Shown here piece by piece: positions 1-7,969 of a stretch of DNA of 64,000 nucleotides. Where the stretch lies: NCBI RefSeq assembly GCF_030272705.1, contig NZ_JARFYM010000004.1:186001-250000 (forward strand), in the 5' to 3' direction. Each line of letters begins with the position of its first letter. The stretch's first letter is position 1. This stretch comes from Rhizobium mayense. Lineage in GTDB: Bacteria > Pseudomonadota > Alphaproteobacteria > Rhizobiales > Rhizobiaceae. Under the pieces are notes generated by a model. It was not told the origin of the DNA. It searched no databases and saw only the letters and a list, made by a program, of their open reading frames with translations. A program made the translations under genes and the position numbers.

Positions 1-276
1 CTCCTGTAGTGCCGACAGCGTGCCGTCGGGATTGGCCATCCCTTCGATCGTGGTGATCTCCGACCCTTGCGCCTGCACCGCAAAGATGGTGCAGCTCTTG
101 ACCGACATGCCGTCGAGATCGACGGTGCACGCGCCGCAATGGGTGGTCTCGCAGCCGATATGGGTGCCGGTCAGGCCCAAGGTCTCGCGGATGAAATGGA
201 CGAGAAGCGTTCGCGGCTCCACCAGGCCATCCACCTCGGTACCGTTCACCGTCATTGTCACATGTGTCTTCGCCAT
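1..276 (-). CDS. coxS: Aerobic CO dehydrogenase small (2Fe-2S) subunit CoxS, 3' end missing
   Basis: Iron-sulfur subunit of molybdenum-copper CO dehydrogenase, which passes electrons from the CoxL active site to the FAD of CoxM in a (LMS)2 complex on the inner face of the membrane. The N-terminal plant-type ferredoxin domain is visible: [18 protein letters not shown] near residues 39-56 supplies three 2Fe-2S cysteines, and a fourth follows in VKSCT. The text closely resembles my recollection of Oligotropha CoxS. The start at 276 follows a strong GAGGAGG ribosome site 6 nt upstream. The gene begins 10 bp after the coxM stop, so it is co-transcribed with it. Only 92 codons are present; the second 2Fe-2S domain and the stop lie beyond the left edge. 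The identification is firm as xanthine oxidase family and strong as CoxS because of its coxC-coxM neighbours. Confidence 0.93.
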   Translation of the reverse strand, partial: MAKTHVTMTVNGTEVDGLVEPRTLLVHFIRETLGLTGTHIGCETTHCGACTVDLDGMSVKSCTIFAVQAQGSEITTIEGMANPDGTLSALQE

Positions 277-286
277 TGTTGCCTCC

Positions 287-1150
287 TCACACGGCGCGGG
301 CTGCGGCGCGCTTCAACGCCCGCATGACCATGATGCCGCCCACATGTTTGCGGTACTCGACAGGTCCTCGCCCGTCCGCGGCCGGCTGCATGATCTGCTG
401 CGCGAGCCCGGAAGCTTTCTGCAGTGTTGCTTCATCGAGGCTCGTCCCGATCACGGCGGCGGCAGCGTCTTCGGCCAGCAAAGCCGTTTCCGATAGATTG
501 GTCAGGCCGATGCGGCAGCTTTCGATCTTGCCGCCGGAGATGGTGAGCATCACAGAGGCAGCCGCGGTCGCATAGTCCCCGACCTTGCGCTTCAGCTTCT
601 CGTAGGCATAGCCGTGACCTTGGACGGGTTGCGGAATGACGATCTCGGTCAGCAATTCGCCGGGCTCCAGAGCGGTGAAATAGGCACCCTGATAGAAGTC
701 GGTCGCGGGGATTTCGCGCATGCCGTTCGGCCCTTCGAGGCGGTAACGCGCATCCAGGGTCAACATGAGAGCCGGCATGTCGTTGCCGGGATCGCCATTA
801 GCGACGTTGCCGCCGATCGTACCGCGATAGCGAACCTGCGGATCGGCGATCAGCAGCGCCGTCTCCTTGAGGATAGGCAGGGCCGTCGCGATTTCCGGCG
901 AAACCACAAGGTCGTGCTGCGTGGTCATCACACCGATGACGATGTTGTCGCCCTCGTGCCTGATGCCTCTAAGGCTCGCAATGCCGTGAAGGTCGATTAG
1001 ATGCTCGGGCGAAGCAAGCCTCAGCTTCATCATCGGGATAAGGCTGTGTCCGCCCGCAAGAGGCCTTGCTTCGTCTCCAAGCGTGGAGAGAAGTTTGATC
1101 GCATCGGCGACCGTGTTCGGCCGATAGAAATCGAATGCGCCCGGTATCAT
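287..1150 (-). CDS. coxM: Aerobic CO dehydrogenase medium (FAD) subunit CoxM
   Basis: FAD-binding flavoprotein subunit of CO dehydrogenase, which takes electrons from CoxS and hands them to the quinone pool. At 287 residues it has the usual family length. The two flavin motifs are clear: [13 protein letters not shown] at about residues 32-44, and [14 protein letters not shown] near residue 112. The start at 1150 is preferred over an upstream in-frame codon because GGGAGGAAG lies just before it and the protein then begins [11 protein letters not shown], like known CoxM proteins. It is the middle gene of a coxC-coxM-coxS series. The M-then-S order matches form I (MSL) clusters, not form II (SLM). 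The Mo-Cu subunit CoxL, which would settle true CO oxidation, is outside the window. Confidence 0.93.
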   Translation of the reverse strand: MIPGAFDFYRPNTVADAIKLLSTLGDEARPLAGGHSLIPMMKLRLASPEHLIDLHGIASLRGIRHEGDNIVIGVMTTQHDLVVSPEIATALPILKETALLIADPQVRYRGTIGGNVANGDPGNDMPALMLTLDARYRLEGPNGMREIPATDFYQGAYFTALEPGELLTEIVIPQPVQGHGYAYEKLKRKVGDYATAAASVMLTISGGKIESCRIGLTNLSETALLAEDAAAAVIGTSLDEATLQKASGLAQQIMQPAADGRGPVEYRKHVGGIMVMRALKRAAARAV

Positions 1151-1305
1151 GATCTTCCTCCCGTTCGATCGGAACACGACGCTTTAGGGAAGAATTTCGT
1201 CGGTCGTCGGCGCTGGCAAGCTGACCGGCGGAACATCAATCACCAAGGGCGGAGTTTCGCACGAAAGGCGGTATTCGGCGCACGATTTGCGTCAATCTCG
1301 CTGAC

Positions 1306-2529
1306 TTATCTGGCCGCTTTCGCAGCCTCGCCCTTCGCCAGTCCGAGGCGGACTTTCAGCTCCGCGATCTTGGCACGACTCACAGGCACCAGATGAGGCG
1401 CGGGGCCATCCAACTCCACCACGGCGCCGTCACCTTCCCTGCGCATGAAGGTTATATGCGGGACCGCCACGATATGGCTGCGGTGGACGCGCATGAAGAT
1501 GTCGGGACAGAGCTGCGATTCCGCTTCCGAAATCGGCCAGGAGCACATGCGCTCGCGCTGGCCATCGTGAACGAGCGTATAGTGAGCATCGGCGCGAACG
1601 CTGCGAATCTCCGCCACATCGATGAACTGCGTACCGTTTGCCGCCTCGATCGGCACGCGCGTCGCCATTGGCCGCGATGGCGGCTGACCAAGACCCGCGA
1701 GCGGAGCTGCCCTCGTCCGCGCCCGGGCGGCGACCGCCGCGACGCGCCCCCCTGCTTCGGCCCCGCCGGCCGGAAGATCGGCGACTGGGTCCGAGACGAG
1801 CACATTCGGACGCTGGCGTGCATCTGGGACGAGAAACAGCAAGAAGCCCACGGCGACCAGGAAACACAGCAAAGCCACGATCAGCGCCAGCACCTGTGAC
1901 GAGGCGGCAAGCCCATCCATTTCCATGGTATGATCCATGCCTCCCCCGGCACCAAAATGCATACCGTACATCGCCGTATAATGCATGCCGGAAACCGCGA
2001 TACCGAAGGCTACCGCACTAAAAGCAAGCCGGAAACCGCCATGGCCTGCCAGAAAGATCCGAAGCCCGCCATAGGCGGCAACGACGGCAATCAGCACCGA
2101 GAGCAGCACCATGCCAGGATCATGCTCGATACTGAAATGACCGGCGAGGCCATGAATGCCGACATAGTGCATCGAGGCAATGCCGAGCCCAAGAAGCAGT
2201 GCCGAAGCAAGGATGCGTGAGCTGGACTGTTCGCCAATGCTGACGAAGAACAATGAAATGCCGACCACCAGCGCACAAATGAGGAAAGACACGACAGTCG
2301 GTAGCACAAGATAGACAGCGTCAGAGGGAATCGGCGCGGCAAGCATGCCGATAAAATGCATGGTCCAGATGCCAATAGCCAAAAAAGCCGCCGCACCGGC
2401 AAGCAGCAGCCTGCGGCTGGCCCCAGGCGAACTGCGGATGCGCGCGGCCAGGCCGAAGCCGGTGTAGCCGCCCATGATCGCAACCGCCACTGAGAGCGCT
2501 ACGAGAAACGGATCGTGCTCAGCGAACAT
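1306..2529 (-). CDS. coxC: CoxC-like membrane sensor: MHYT domain plus LytTR DNA-binding domain
   Basis: Putative membrane-bound regulator of the cox operon. The N-terminal half has about seven hydrophobic segments with the MHYT-type signatures WTMHFIGM, ASMHYVGI and SGMHYTAMYGMH, thought to bind copper and sense a gas such as CO or O2. The C-terminal ~100 residues, from about residue 305, form a LytTR DNA-binding domain (FIDVAEIRSVRADAHYTLVH, then FMRVHRSHIV). This architecture is that of CoxC and CoxH of Oligotropha. The ATG at 2529 is chosen over an upstream TTG at 2577; GGAGGAAAGG precedes it, although the spacing is long (about 17 nt). coxM follows after a 155-bp gap. A paralogous CoxH assignment is possible, but position directly upstream of coxM favours CoxC. 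Confidence 0.85.
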   Translation of the reverse strand: MFAEHDPFLVALSVAVAIMGGYTGFGLAARIRSSPGASRRLLLAGAAAFLAIGIWTMHFIGMLAAPIPSDAVYLVLPTVVSFLICALVVGISLFFVSIGEQSSSRILASALLLGLGIASMHYVGIHGLAGHFSIEHDPGMVLLSVLIAVVAAYGGLRIFLAGHGGFRLAFSAVAFGIAVSGMHYTAMYGMHFGAGGGMDHTMEMDGLAASSQVLALIVALLCFLVAVGFLLFLVPDARQRPNVLVSDPVADLPAGGAEAGGRVAAVAARARTRAAPLAGLGQPPSRPMATRVPIEAANGTQFIDVAEIRSVRADAHYTLVHDGQRERMCSWPISEAESQLCPDIFMRVHRSHIVAVPHITFMRREGDGAVVELDGPAPHLVPVSRAKIAELKVRLGLAKGEAAKAAR

Positions 2530-2776
2530 GCTGTCTATGGTCGCGTCCTTTCCTCCACGAACGCGACCTCTCCTCAAGAGAAGTTATATCCGCGATCGCC
2601 ATATTGACAAGCGAGGATCACAAAAGGTCCGCTGCCGCCGGCAAGCAACCATCCTCAAGCAGGGCCGGGTTAATCCCGCCAGACTTGTTACTCCCGCTCC
2701 CGGCCGACCTGATCCTAGTCTTCCTGCGATCATCAGAGATCCTTCTGATGGCATGGTCAGCCCATAGGAGCACGTC

Positions 2777-3520
2777 TTGAATACCGAAAACAAAACGGTC
2801 CTGATTACCGGAGCCAATCGCGGCATCGGCCGAGCCCTCGTTGATGAAATGTTGAGGCGCGGCGCAAAACGCATCTATGCCGGTACACGCAGCGATCAGC
2901 ATCATGATGACGAACGTGTCATCTTCATCAAACTGGATGTCACAAATGAAGGCGACATTCGGCGCGCAGCTGAGAAAATTGAAGGTCTCGATATCCTGAT
3001 CAACAATGCCGGGATCTTCGCGCCAGATGATTTCAGCGATTTCGAAGTCATCAACCGTCACCTGGCTGTCAACTTCTTCGGCATGCTGAGGGTAACTCAG
3101 GCGTTTTTGCCGATGCTGGTGCGGTCGAAAGGAGTCATCGTCAACAATCTCTCTTTGTCGGCGCTCGTGCCGGTCGCCTCGACGCCCGCCTACTCGATTT
3201 CGAAAGCTGCGGCCCACAATGCTGCGCAGGCTTTCAGAGCCCTTCTGGCTGCTCGTGGTGTCAAGGTGCACACCTGCTTCACGGGGCCGGTCGACACTGA
3301 CATGACGCGCGATTTCGACGTTCCGAAATCGGAGGTCAGCCTAGTGGCGGCGGGAATCGTCGGTGGGTTGGAAAGAGGCGAAGAGGACATCTTTCCCGAT
3401 CCCTTCTCCGCACAGATTGCCGATGGCTGGCGAGCCGGCGTCGTAAAGGAACTGGAGCAGCAATTCGCCGCTTTCGTGCCGCCGCCGGCTTTGGACGAAG
3501 GGGGATGTTGCCACCATTGA
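2777..3520 (+). CDS. Short-chain dehydrogenase/reductase
   Basis: Classical SDR of 247 residues, probably a cytoplasmic NAD(P)-dependent oxidoreductase of unknown substrate. The Rossmann motif TGANRGIG lies at residues 11-18, NNAG at about 75-78, and the catalytic YSISK at 139-143 with a Ser in the preceding strand. Translation appears to start at a TTG at 2777, because AGGAG lies 6 nt upstream and no ATG fits the conserved N-terminus. The C-terminus ends in a Cys-Cys-His-His run. It is divergent from coxC across a 247-bp gap and is followed by a stem-loop and the DUF3237 gene on the same strand. Nothing ties it to CO oxidation. Confidence 0.88.
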   Translation: MNTENKTVLITGANRGIGRALVDEMLRRGAKRIYAGTRSDQHHDDERVIFIKLDVTNEGDIRRAAEKIEGLDILINNAGIFAPDDFSDFEVINRHLAVNFFGMLRVTQAFLPMLVRSKGVIVNNLSLSALVPVASTPAYSISKAAAHNAAQAFRALLAARGVKVHTCFTGPVDTDMTRDFDVPKSEVSLVAAGIVGGLERGEEDIFPDPFSAQIADGWRAGVVKELEQQFAAFVPPPALDEGGCCHH

Positions 3521-3578
3521 CGTCTGGCATTGCGAGCGAACGGCTCGGCAACGCCGTTTGCCGTCGGGATGAAGCGAA

Positions 3579-3610
3579 GGATCGTTGGTGACGTGATCTG
3601 CCAACGATCC
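3579..3610. repeat. Perfect 10-bp inverted repeat (stem-loop) between two genes
   Basis: GGATCGTTGG at 3579-3588 is mirrored by CCAACGATCC at 3601-3610, leaving a 12-nt loop. It sits 59 bp after the SDR stop and 150 bp before the DUF3237 start. There is no following T-run, so it is not a canonical intrinsic terminator; it may be a factor-dependent terminator, a processing signal or an operator. The rest of 3521-3759 shows nothing else I can name. Confidence 0.5.
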
Positions 3611-3759
3611 GGGCTCTGCGGGAGGCAACCTTGACGACTTGATACCCAGGCACATGTTTCCGGCAAGTAACCTTTACCTATCTTTCCATTCACCTTATTC
3701 AATCGATCAAGAGTAGCCACCGGCCGCCGGAACGGCAGCCCCCACCGGAAAGCTCCCAA

Positions 3760-4245
3760 ATGTCATCTCCGATCTTCATTCCCGAGTCGCTGAAATCGCT
3801 CCGTGTCGAGCCGCTCTTCGCCGTTGAAATGAACATCACATCCGCCCAAAAAGTGGGAGCTGAAGCCGGCCCCAGCGTGGTCGGCATCGTGGGCGGCGGG
3901 CGTTTTGAGGGGGAGCGGCTGAAGGGCCGTATCCTCGAAGGAGGCAGCGACTGGCAGCAGGTGCTCGCCGACGGAACCGTGCGACTGGACTGCCGCGTCG
4001 TGTTGGAAACGAACGATGGTGCCCTCATTGGCATGACATACCAGGGAATTCGCGCCGGGCCGGCAGACGTGCTCGCACGTCTTGCGCAAGGCGCGCCGGT
4101 GGAGGCCGACGAGTACTATTTTCGCATCAACCCGATCTTCCAGACGCGTTCAGACGACTACGGTTGGTTGAATCGCATCGTGGCGATCGGCGCCGGCTAT
4201 CGACCGCCGACCGGGCCGATCTACAATATCTTCCAGATCCTTTGA
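3760..4245 (+). CDS. DUF3237 domain protein
   Basis: A 161-residue soluble protein matching the DUF3237 (UPF0311) pattern: a beta-rich fold with LFAVEMNI near the N-terminus, GRFEGERLKGRILEGGSDWQ at about residues 47-66, DGTVRLDCRVVLETNDGALIGMTYQGIR at about 71-98, and a C-terminal YGWLNRIVAIGAGYR. The family is common next to aromatic and ketone catabolic genes, but its biochemical function is not established. There is no signal peptide. It lies convergently with the catabolic operon that ends near 4291, which fits but does not prove a role in the same pathway. Confidence 0.85.
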   Translation: MSSPIFIPESLKSLRVEPLFAVEMNITSAQKVGAEAGPSVVGIVGGGRFEGERLKGRILEGGSDWQQVLADGTVRLDCRVVLETNDGALIGMTYQGIRAGPADVLARLAQGAPVEADEYYFRINPIFQTRSDDYGWLNRIVAIGAGYRPPTGPIYNIFQIL

Positions 4246-4290
4246 CGGAGGGGAGGCACAAAACCACAAGATTTTCACACCAGCGTCGGG

Positions 4291-4494
4291 TTACTTTTCG
4301 TCTGCTGGTGAACGATCATGCGCAGGCAGCGTTCCTCCGCCGTGTCGAGGCTGGTCAACCCAACGACGAGGAAGCAGCGCCGGTCGCGGGCTGGATTTCT
4401 CCTCGCTGTCGACATTGCATCCGCTCTGAGCCATCCCGGCTTCCGCCAGCCAATCGCGGAACTTCTCCCAAGTAAGACCTTCAAATCCCTTCAT
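4291..4494 (-). CDS. Small hypothetical ORF at the end of the hydroxyquinol operon, possibly frame-disrupted
   Basis: An ATG at 4494 is preceded by a strong GGGAGGAGG ribosome site, so translation probably starts here, 86 bp after the YciI gene. The 67-residue product begins MKGFEGLTWEKFRDWLAEAG, which looks like real protein, then turns into a low-complexity, Pro/Arg-rich tail. Another minus-strand frame over the same DNA ends at 4275 and reads protein-like through CFLVVGLTSLDTAEERCLR. A single frameshift around 4430 would join the two halves into a protein of about 72 residues. I do not recognise the family. It may be a small intact gene or a broken one. Confidence 0.35.
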   Translation of the reverse strand: MKGFEGLTWEKFRDWLAEAGMAQSGCNVDSEEKSSPRPALLPRRWVDQPRHGGGTLPAHDRSPADEK

Positions 4495-4580
4495 TGCGCC
4501 TCCTCCCAAAAGCGGCTGTCCATTGCCGACCTCTGTCGTGCCTCCAAGGTAGATGGAAAGTGCAACCCGGAGGCGGTACA

Positions 4581-4886
4581 TCACGCCGTCGCGGCGTCGA
4601 CCGATCCGGCATCTTTGATTGTTGGAGTCCACTGATAAATACTGACATCCGCATATACGCCGTGGATCACAAATGGATCCTGTGCACTAAACTGCCGCAT
4701 CTCATCAAGCGAACCGACCTCGGCAACGACGATGCCACCGCTTGCGTCTCCGACTTCGTCCAGAATAGGTCCCGACTGTCTAATGCGAAGCAGACCAGAT
4801 CGAAGGTAGTTCCTGTGATCTTCGAGATAGCGTGCACGAGCAGAGGCTTTCCCGGGATCCGAAAGTGCGACGCGTATTGCAAGCAT
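4581..4886 (-). CDS. YciI-like protein (YCII domain)
   Basis: A 101-residue protein of the YCII superfamily, a dimeric alpha-beta ferredoxin-like fold. Visible marks are the RYLEDHRNYLRSG segment at about residues 19-31 with the conserved His, the GPILDE strand, the small turn GIVVAEVGSLDEMRQF, and the C-terminal DPFVIHGVYADVSIYQW typical of the family. Members include chlorohydroxyquinol-pathway isomerase or dehydrochlorinase-like proteins and uncharacterised partners of aromatic ring-cleavage enzymes. GAGGAG lies before the ATG. It follows maleylacetate reductase by 50 bp, so it probably acts on an intermediate near ring cleavage. The exact activity is unknown. Confidence 0.8.
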   Translation of the reverse strand: MLAIRVALSDPGKASARARYLEDHRNYLRSGLLRIRQSGPILDEVGDASGGIVVAEVGSLDEMRQFSAQDPFVIHGVYADVSIYQWTPTIKDAGSVDAATA

Positions 4887-4936
4887 CCTTTTGAACTCCT
4901 CAATGCAATTGAACGCTTATTTGAACGTCGTCATCG

Positions 4937-6001
4937 TCACCTCGGCGCCGGCGCATCGCCGCGATAGGCCAGCTCGAGCAATTCGCTCAGCGCTTTCTTT
5001 TCGAGCGCGCGCGGATTCCAGTAGGCATTCGACATGGCCTGTTCGACCGCGTCGCCGACACTGTTGGCGGGCATGCCGAGATCCTGCAGCGACATGACAG
5101 CCCCCAATCGCTTCGCGAGATCGTAGAGAGCCAAAGCAGGCTCGCCTCCACCAAGCGCCCGGCTGATACGTGCCATGGAGGCGGGGGCCGCTTTGCTGTT
5201 GTAAGCTACGGCATGGGGCAGGACCGCCGTGTGCATCGGCGCATGCGGGAGATTGAACATGCCGCCCAGCGTGTGGCAAAGCTTGTGATGCAGCGCCATT
5301 CCGACCGAGCCGAGGCAGACGCCGCAAAGCCAGGCTCCATAGAGAGCATCGGCACGGGCGCCCCTGTCCTGCGGGTTTGCCTGGATAAGCGGCAGAGCGC
5401 GGGCGATCGCCGCAATCCCCTCCTCCGCCATCATCGAGACGATGGGATTTGCTTCCCTGGCGTAGAGCGCCTCGACGGCATGGGCAATGGCGTTGATGCC
5501 GCTTGTCACCGATAACGCAACGGGCAGGCTCAACGTCAGATCGACGTCGTAGACGATGACCTCTGGAAGGATCCGTGGATCGGACTTGGTGACCTTGCGG
5601 CCACCTTCCGTTTCGCCGAGAATGGGAGTGGCCTCCGATCCCGCATAGGTCGTCGGCACGACAATCTGCGGCAGATCCGTGCGGTAGGCGATCGCCTTGC
5701 CGAGACCCGTTGTCGACCCGCCGCCGATCGACACAAGCGCATCGGCGTCAAGCCGCTCGACGGTCCGCATCGCGTCAGATGTCACGTCCACCGGCGTGTG
5801 CATTTGCGCTTTGGAATAAATGCCGGCGACGCGCGAGCCCAGATGGCGCGCAATGTCTTCCGCTTGGCCCGCCTGCTCCGGCGTGGAGAGAACCAGAACG
5901 CACTTTGCGCCCAGCCTCTCGGCTTCCTCCCCGAGGCGGGAAATCGTGCCGCTGCCAAAAATGACGCGGCCGGGGTTTGCGTTGTAGACGAAATTTTCCA
6001 A
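4937..6001 (-). CDS. Maleylacetate reductase (iron-type alcohol dehydrogenase family)
   Basis: Reduces maleylacetate to 3-oxoadipate with NAD(P)H, the step after hydroxyquinol ring cleavage. The 354-residue length and N-terminus FVYNANPGRVIFGSGT fit the maleylacetate reductase branch. The nucleotide site SIGGGSTTGLGKAIAYR lies at about residues 91-107, then PTTYAGSEATPI at about 116-127. The conserved C-terminal block HHKLCHTLGGMFNLPHAPMHTAVLPHAVAYN lies at about 238-268. It starts 9 bp after the dioxygenase stop, so the two are translationally linked. The dioxygenase partner makes this assignment much safer than family membership alone. Confidence 0.93.
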   Translation of the reverse strand: MENFVYNANPGRVIFGSGTISRLGEEAERLGAKCVLVLSTPEQAGQAEDIARHLGSRVAGIYSKAQMHTPVDVTSDAMRTVERLDADALVSIGGGSTTGLGKAIAYRTDLPQIVVPTTYAGSEATPILGETEGGRKVTKSDPRILPEVIVYDVDLTLSLPVALSVTSGINAIAHAVEALYAREANPIVSMMAEEGIAAIARALPLIQANPQDRGARADALYGAWLCGVCLGSVGMALHHKLCHTLGGMFNLPHAPMHTAVLPHAVAYNSKAAPASMARISRALGGGEPALALYDLAKRLGAVMSLQDLGMPANSVGDAVEQAMSNAYWNPRALEKKALSELLELAYRGDAPAPR

Positions 6002-6010
6002 TTGCTTCTC

Positions 6011-6889
6011 CTAGACCTTTTCCGGCCGCGCGAGGACGAAATCGAAATCCGAGCGCCAGAGCGTATTGCCGTGCTCGAGACGTTCAAAGGGCGCGACAAG
6101 TGTCCTCTTGACCCCGAAGACCGTGTCCGATTCGAGATAATGGTCCCCGCCGACGAAGGTGTGGGTCACGAGTTTCTGAAAGCCGTCTGCGCGGACCATG
6201 TAGTGCATGTGCGCCGGCCGATATGGATGCCGTCCCAGAGCAGCGAGCATCTTCCCCACCGGCCCGTCATCAGGGATCGGATAGGAAACCGGCTTGATGC
6301 CCACAAAACTGTACCGCCCATCCGGGCCGGTGATGAAGACGCCTCTGTTGTTCCATTTCGGTTGGATGCCAGGCTGCTGCACGTCATAGTAGCCTTCCGC
6401 ATTGTCCGACCAGACGTCGATGCGGGCTCCTTCCACAGGATTGCCGTCGAGATCGAGCACGCGGCCGACAAACAGGCAGCTTTCTCCCTTGCCATCCAGG
6501 CAGATCTGGTCGCCCATCTGGCGCACAGGAGCACCCTCGACATGGAAGGGACCAAAGACGGTGTTCTCGGTCGCCCCTTCCGGCCTTCGATTGTTGATGG
6601 CGTCGACCAGCATGGAAAGGCCGAGCGTATCGGACAGGAGGATGAATTCCTGTCGTTCCTGCGTGCAGATCTGACCTGTCCGGGTCAGAAAATCGACACC
6701 GAACTCCCATTCCTCCTGCGTGAGGTTGATCTCGCGCGCGAAGCTATGGAGATGTTTTACAAGGCAGGCCATCACCTCGGCAAGACGTGGGCTGACGTCT
6801 TTTCCCATTCGGGCGTTGACGGTCTCGATGGAATTCTCTTCCGTGAAATAGCCGATTGACGTCGTCGTTTTAACGGTGTCCTTACTCAT
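6011..6889 (-). CDS. Hydroxyquinol 1,2-dioxygenase (intradiol ring cleavage)
   Basis: Non-haem Fe(III) intradiol dioxygenase that cleaves hydroxyquinol (1,2,4-trihydroxybenzene) to maleylacetate. At 292 residues it has the length of the catechol/hydroxyquinol dioxygenase family. The N-terminal helical dimerisation domain includes LTQEEWEFGVDFLTRTGQ; the beta-sandwich domain carries the iron ligands, two Tyr (EGYYDVQ near residue 167 and YPIPDDG at 203) and two His (RPAHMHYM at 227 and 229). The start at 6889 follows GGAGGAATCGG; an in-frame codon further upstream lacks such a site. Direct coupling to maleylacetate reductase favours hydroxyquinol over catechol as substrate. Confidence 0.93.
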   Translation of the reverse strand: MSKDTVKTTTSIGYFTEENSIETVNARMGKDVSPRLAEVMACLVKHLHSFAREINLTQEEWEFGVDFLTRTGQICTQERQEFILLSDTLGLSMLVDAINNRRPEGATENTVFGPFHVEGAPVRQMGDQICLDGKGESCLFVGRVLDLDGNPVEGARIDVWSDNAEGYYDVQQPGIQPKWNNRGVFITGPDGRYSFVGIKPVSYPIPDDGPVGKMLAALGRHPYRPAHMHYMVRADGFQKLVTHTFVGGDHYLESDTVFGVKRTLVAPFERLEHGNTLWRSDFDFVLARPEKV

Positions 6890-6906
6890 CCGATTCCTCC
6901 TTTGCT

Positions 6907-7965
6907 TCACGGAACGATGCGATCCGCCCGCAGGCGGTCAAAGGCATCGGTGAAGGATTGGGTTGTGTCCTGATAATCCAAGAAGCACAGTTTCCGGCTT
7001 CGCCCCATGTCGTTGAACGTCTCGACCTGTCGTCCAAGATCGGCGTCCGAATGCCAAAAGGAAGCGACGCGCGAGAGGGCATTGGGCTGAAGTCCGTATT
7101 TCTTGACCATGCCATCCCAGATCGGCGCGGCATCGTCCATCTGGCTTTCGAGAGGGTTCGGTTCTCCCGGGTACGCCGCAGCCTCGATACCAAAATAGCT
7201 CGCCAGCCGCGGCCAGAGCCACTTCCATCGGAAGACCTCGCCGTTGACCACGTTGAAAGCAAGATTGGCGGCGGTGTCGGTGGTCGACGCCCATTCGAGA
7301 TGCCTTGCGAGCAGCCGGGTGTCCGTGACGTCGGTCGCGGCCTGCCATTGCTGCGGCGAACCGGGAAAGACGAATGGCCGGCCGGTCTCCTTGCAGATCG
7401 ATGCATAGACGCCGAGGGTGGCGGCCATGTTCATCGCATTTCCGACGGCATAGCCGATCAGTGTATGTGGCCGATGAACGGACCAGGTAAAGCCATCGCG
7501 CGCTGCCGCGGCGAAGACCTCGTCTTCCTGGACGTAATAGAAGTTCTCTCCCGGTAGGCGCTTCTGCTCTTCGCGGAACGGCGTTTCCGGCTGCGTCTTG
7601 GCATAGGATTCGAACGGGCCGAGATAGTGCTTGGTGCCGGTCGTCAGAGCGACGTGTTTGACGCCGCGTCCTTTTAACGCATCGAGCACATTGCGGACGA
7701 TGGCGCCGTTGACCTCGCAGTTCTTCGCCTCCGTTTCCTGGCGGGACCAGGCAGTAATGAAGACATGGGTGGGTTTCGCATCCGCCAGCGCTATCTGCAC
7801 CGAACGCGCATCGACCAAATCGCATCGAAACGTCTCGACACCAGGGATCGGGCTCTGCGAGCGCGACAGTCCCGAAATGGTCCAGCCATTCTTCGAGAGA
7901 AGGTGTTCGGCGAGATTGCTTCCGGTAATGCCGGTGGCGCCGACGATCAAGGCGTGTTTATTCAT
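6907..7965 (-). CDS. PRISE-type (iridoid synthase/progesterone 5-beta-reductase-like) SDR
   Basis: A 352-residue extended or atypical SDR. The nucleotide motif GATGITGSNLAEHLL lies at residues 9-23. The signatures TGTKHYLGPFE at about 109-119 and FYYVQEDEV at about 142-150 hold the Lys and Tyr positions typical of the PRISE family (progesterone 5-beta-reductase/iridoid synthase-like ene-reductases), and WSVHRPHTLIGYAVGN follows. PRISE enzymes reduce activated C=C bonds of enones with NADPH, so here it may reduce a cyclic enone intermediate. It ends 17 bp before the dioxygenase start and begins 4 bp after the preceding gene. The substrate is inferred only from context. Confidence 0.82.
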   Translation of the reverse strand: MNKHALIVGATGITGSNLAEHLLSKNGWTISGLSRSQSPIPGVETFRCDLVDARSVQIALADAKPTHVFITAWSRQETEAKNCEVNGAIVRNVLDALKGRGVKHVALTTGTKHYLGPFESYAKTQPETPFREEQKRLPGENFYYVQEDEVFAAAARDGFTWSVHRPHTLIGYAVGNAMNMAATLGVYASICKETGRPFVFPGSPQQWQAATDVTDTRLLARHLEWASTTDTAANLAFNVVNGEVFRWKWLWPRLASYFGIEAAAYPGEPNPLESQMDDAAPIWDGMVKKYGLQPNALSRVASFWHSDADLGRQVETFNDMGRSRKLCFLDYQDTTQSFTDAFDRLRADRIVP

Positions 7966-7969
7966 GGGT

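Noticed and set aside
5798..6859. Plus-strand open frame (~353 codons)
   Set aside because: Antisense to hydroxyquinol 1,2-dioxygenase and maleylacetate reductase, both of which show catalytic motifs.
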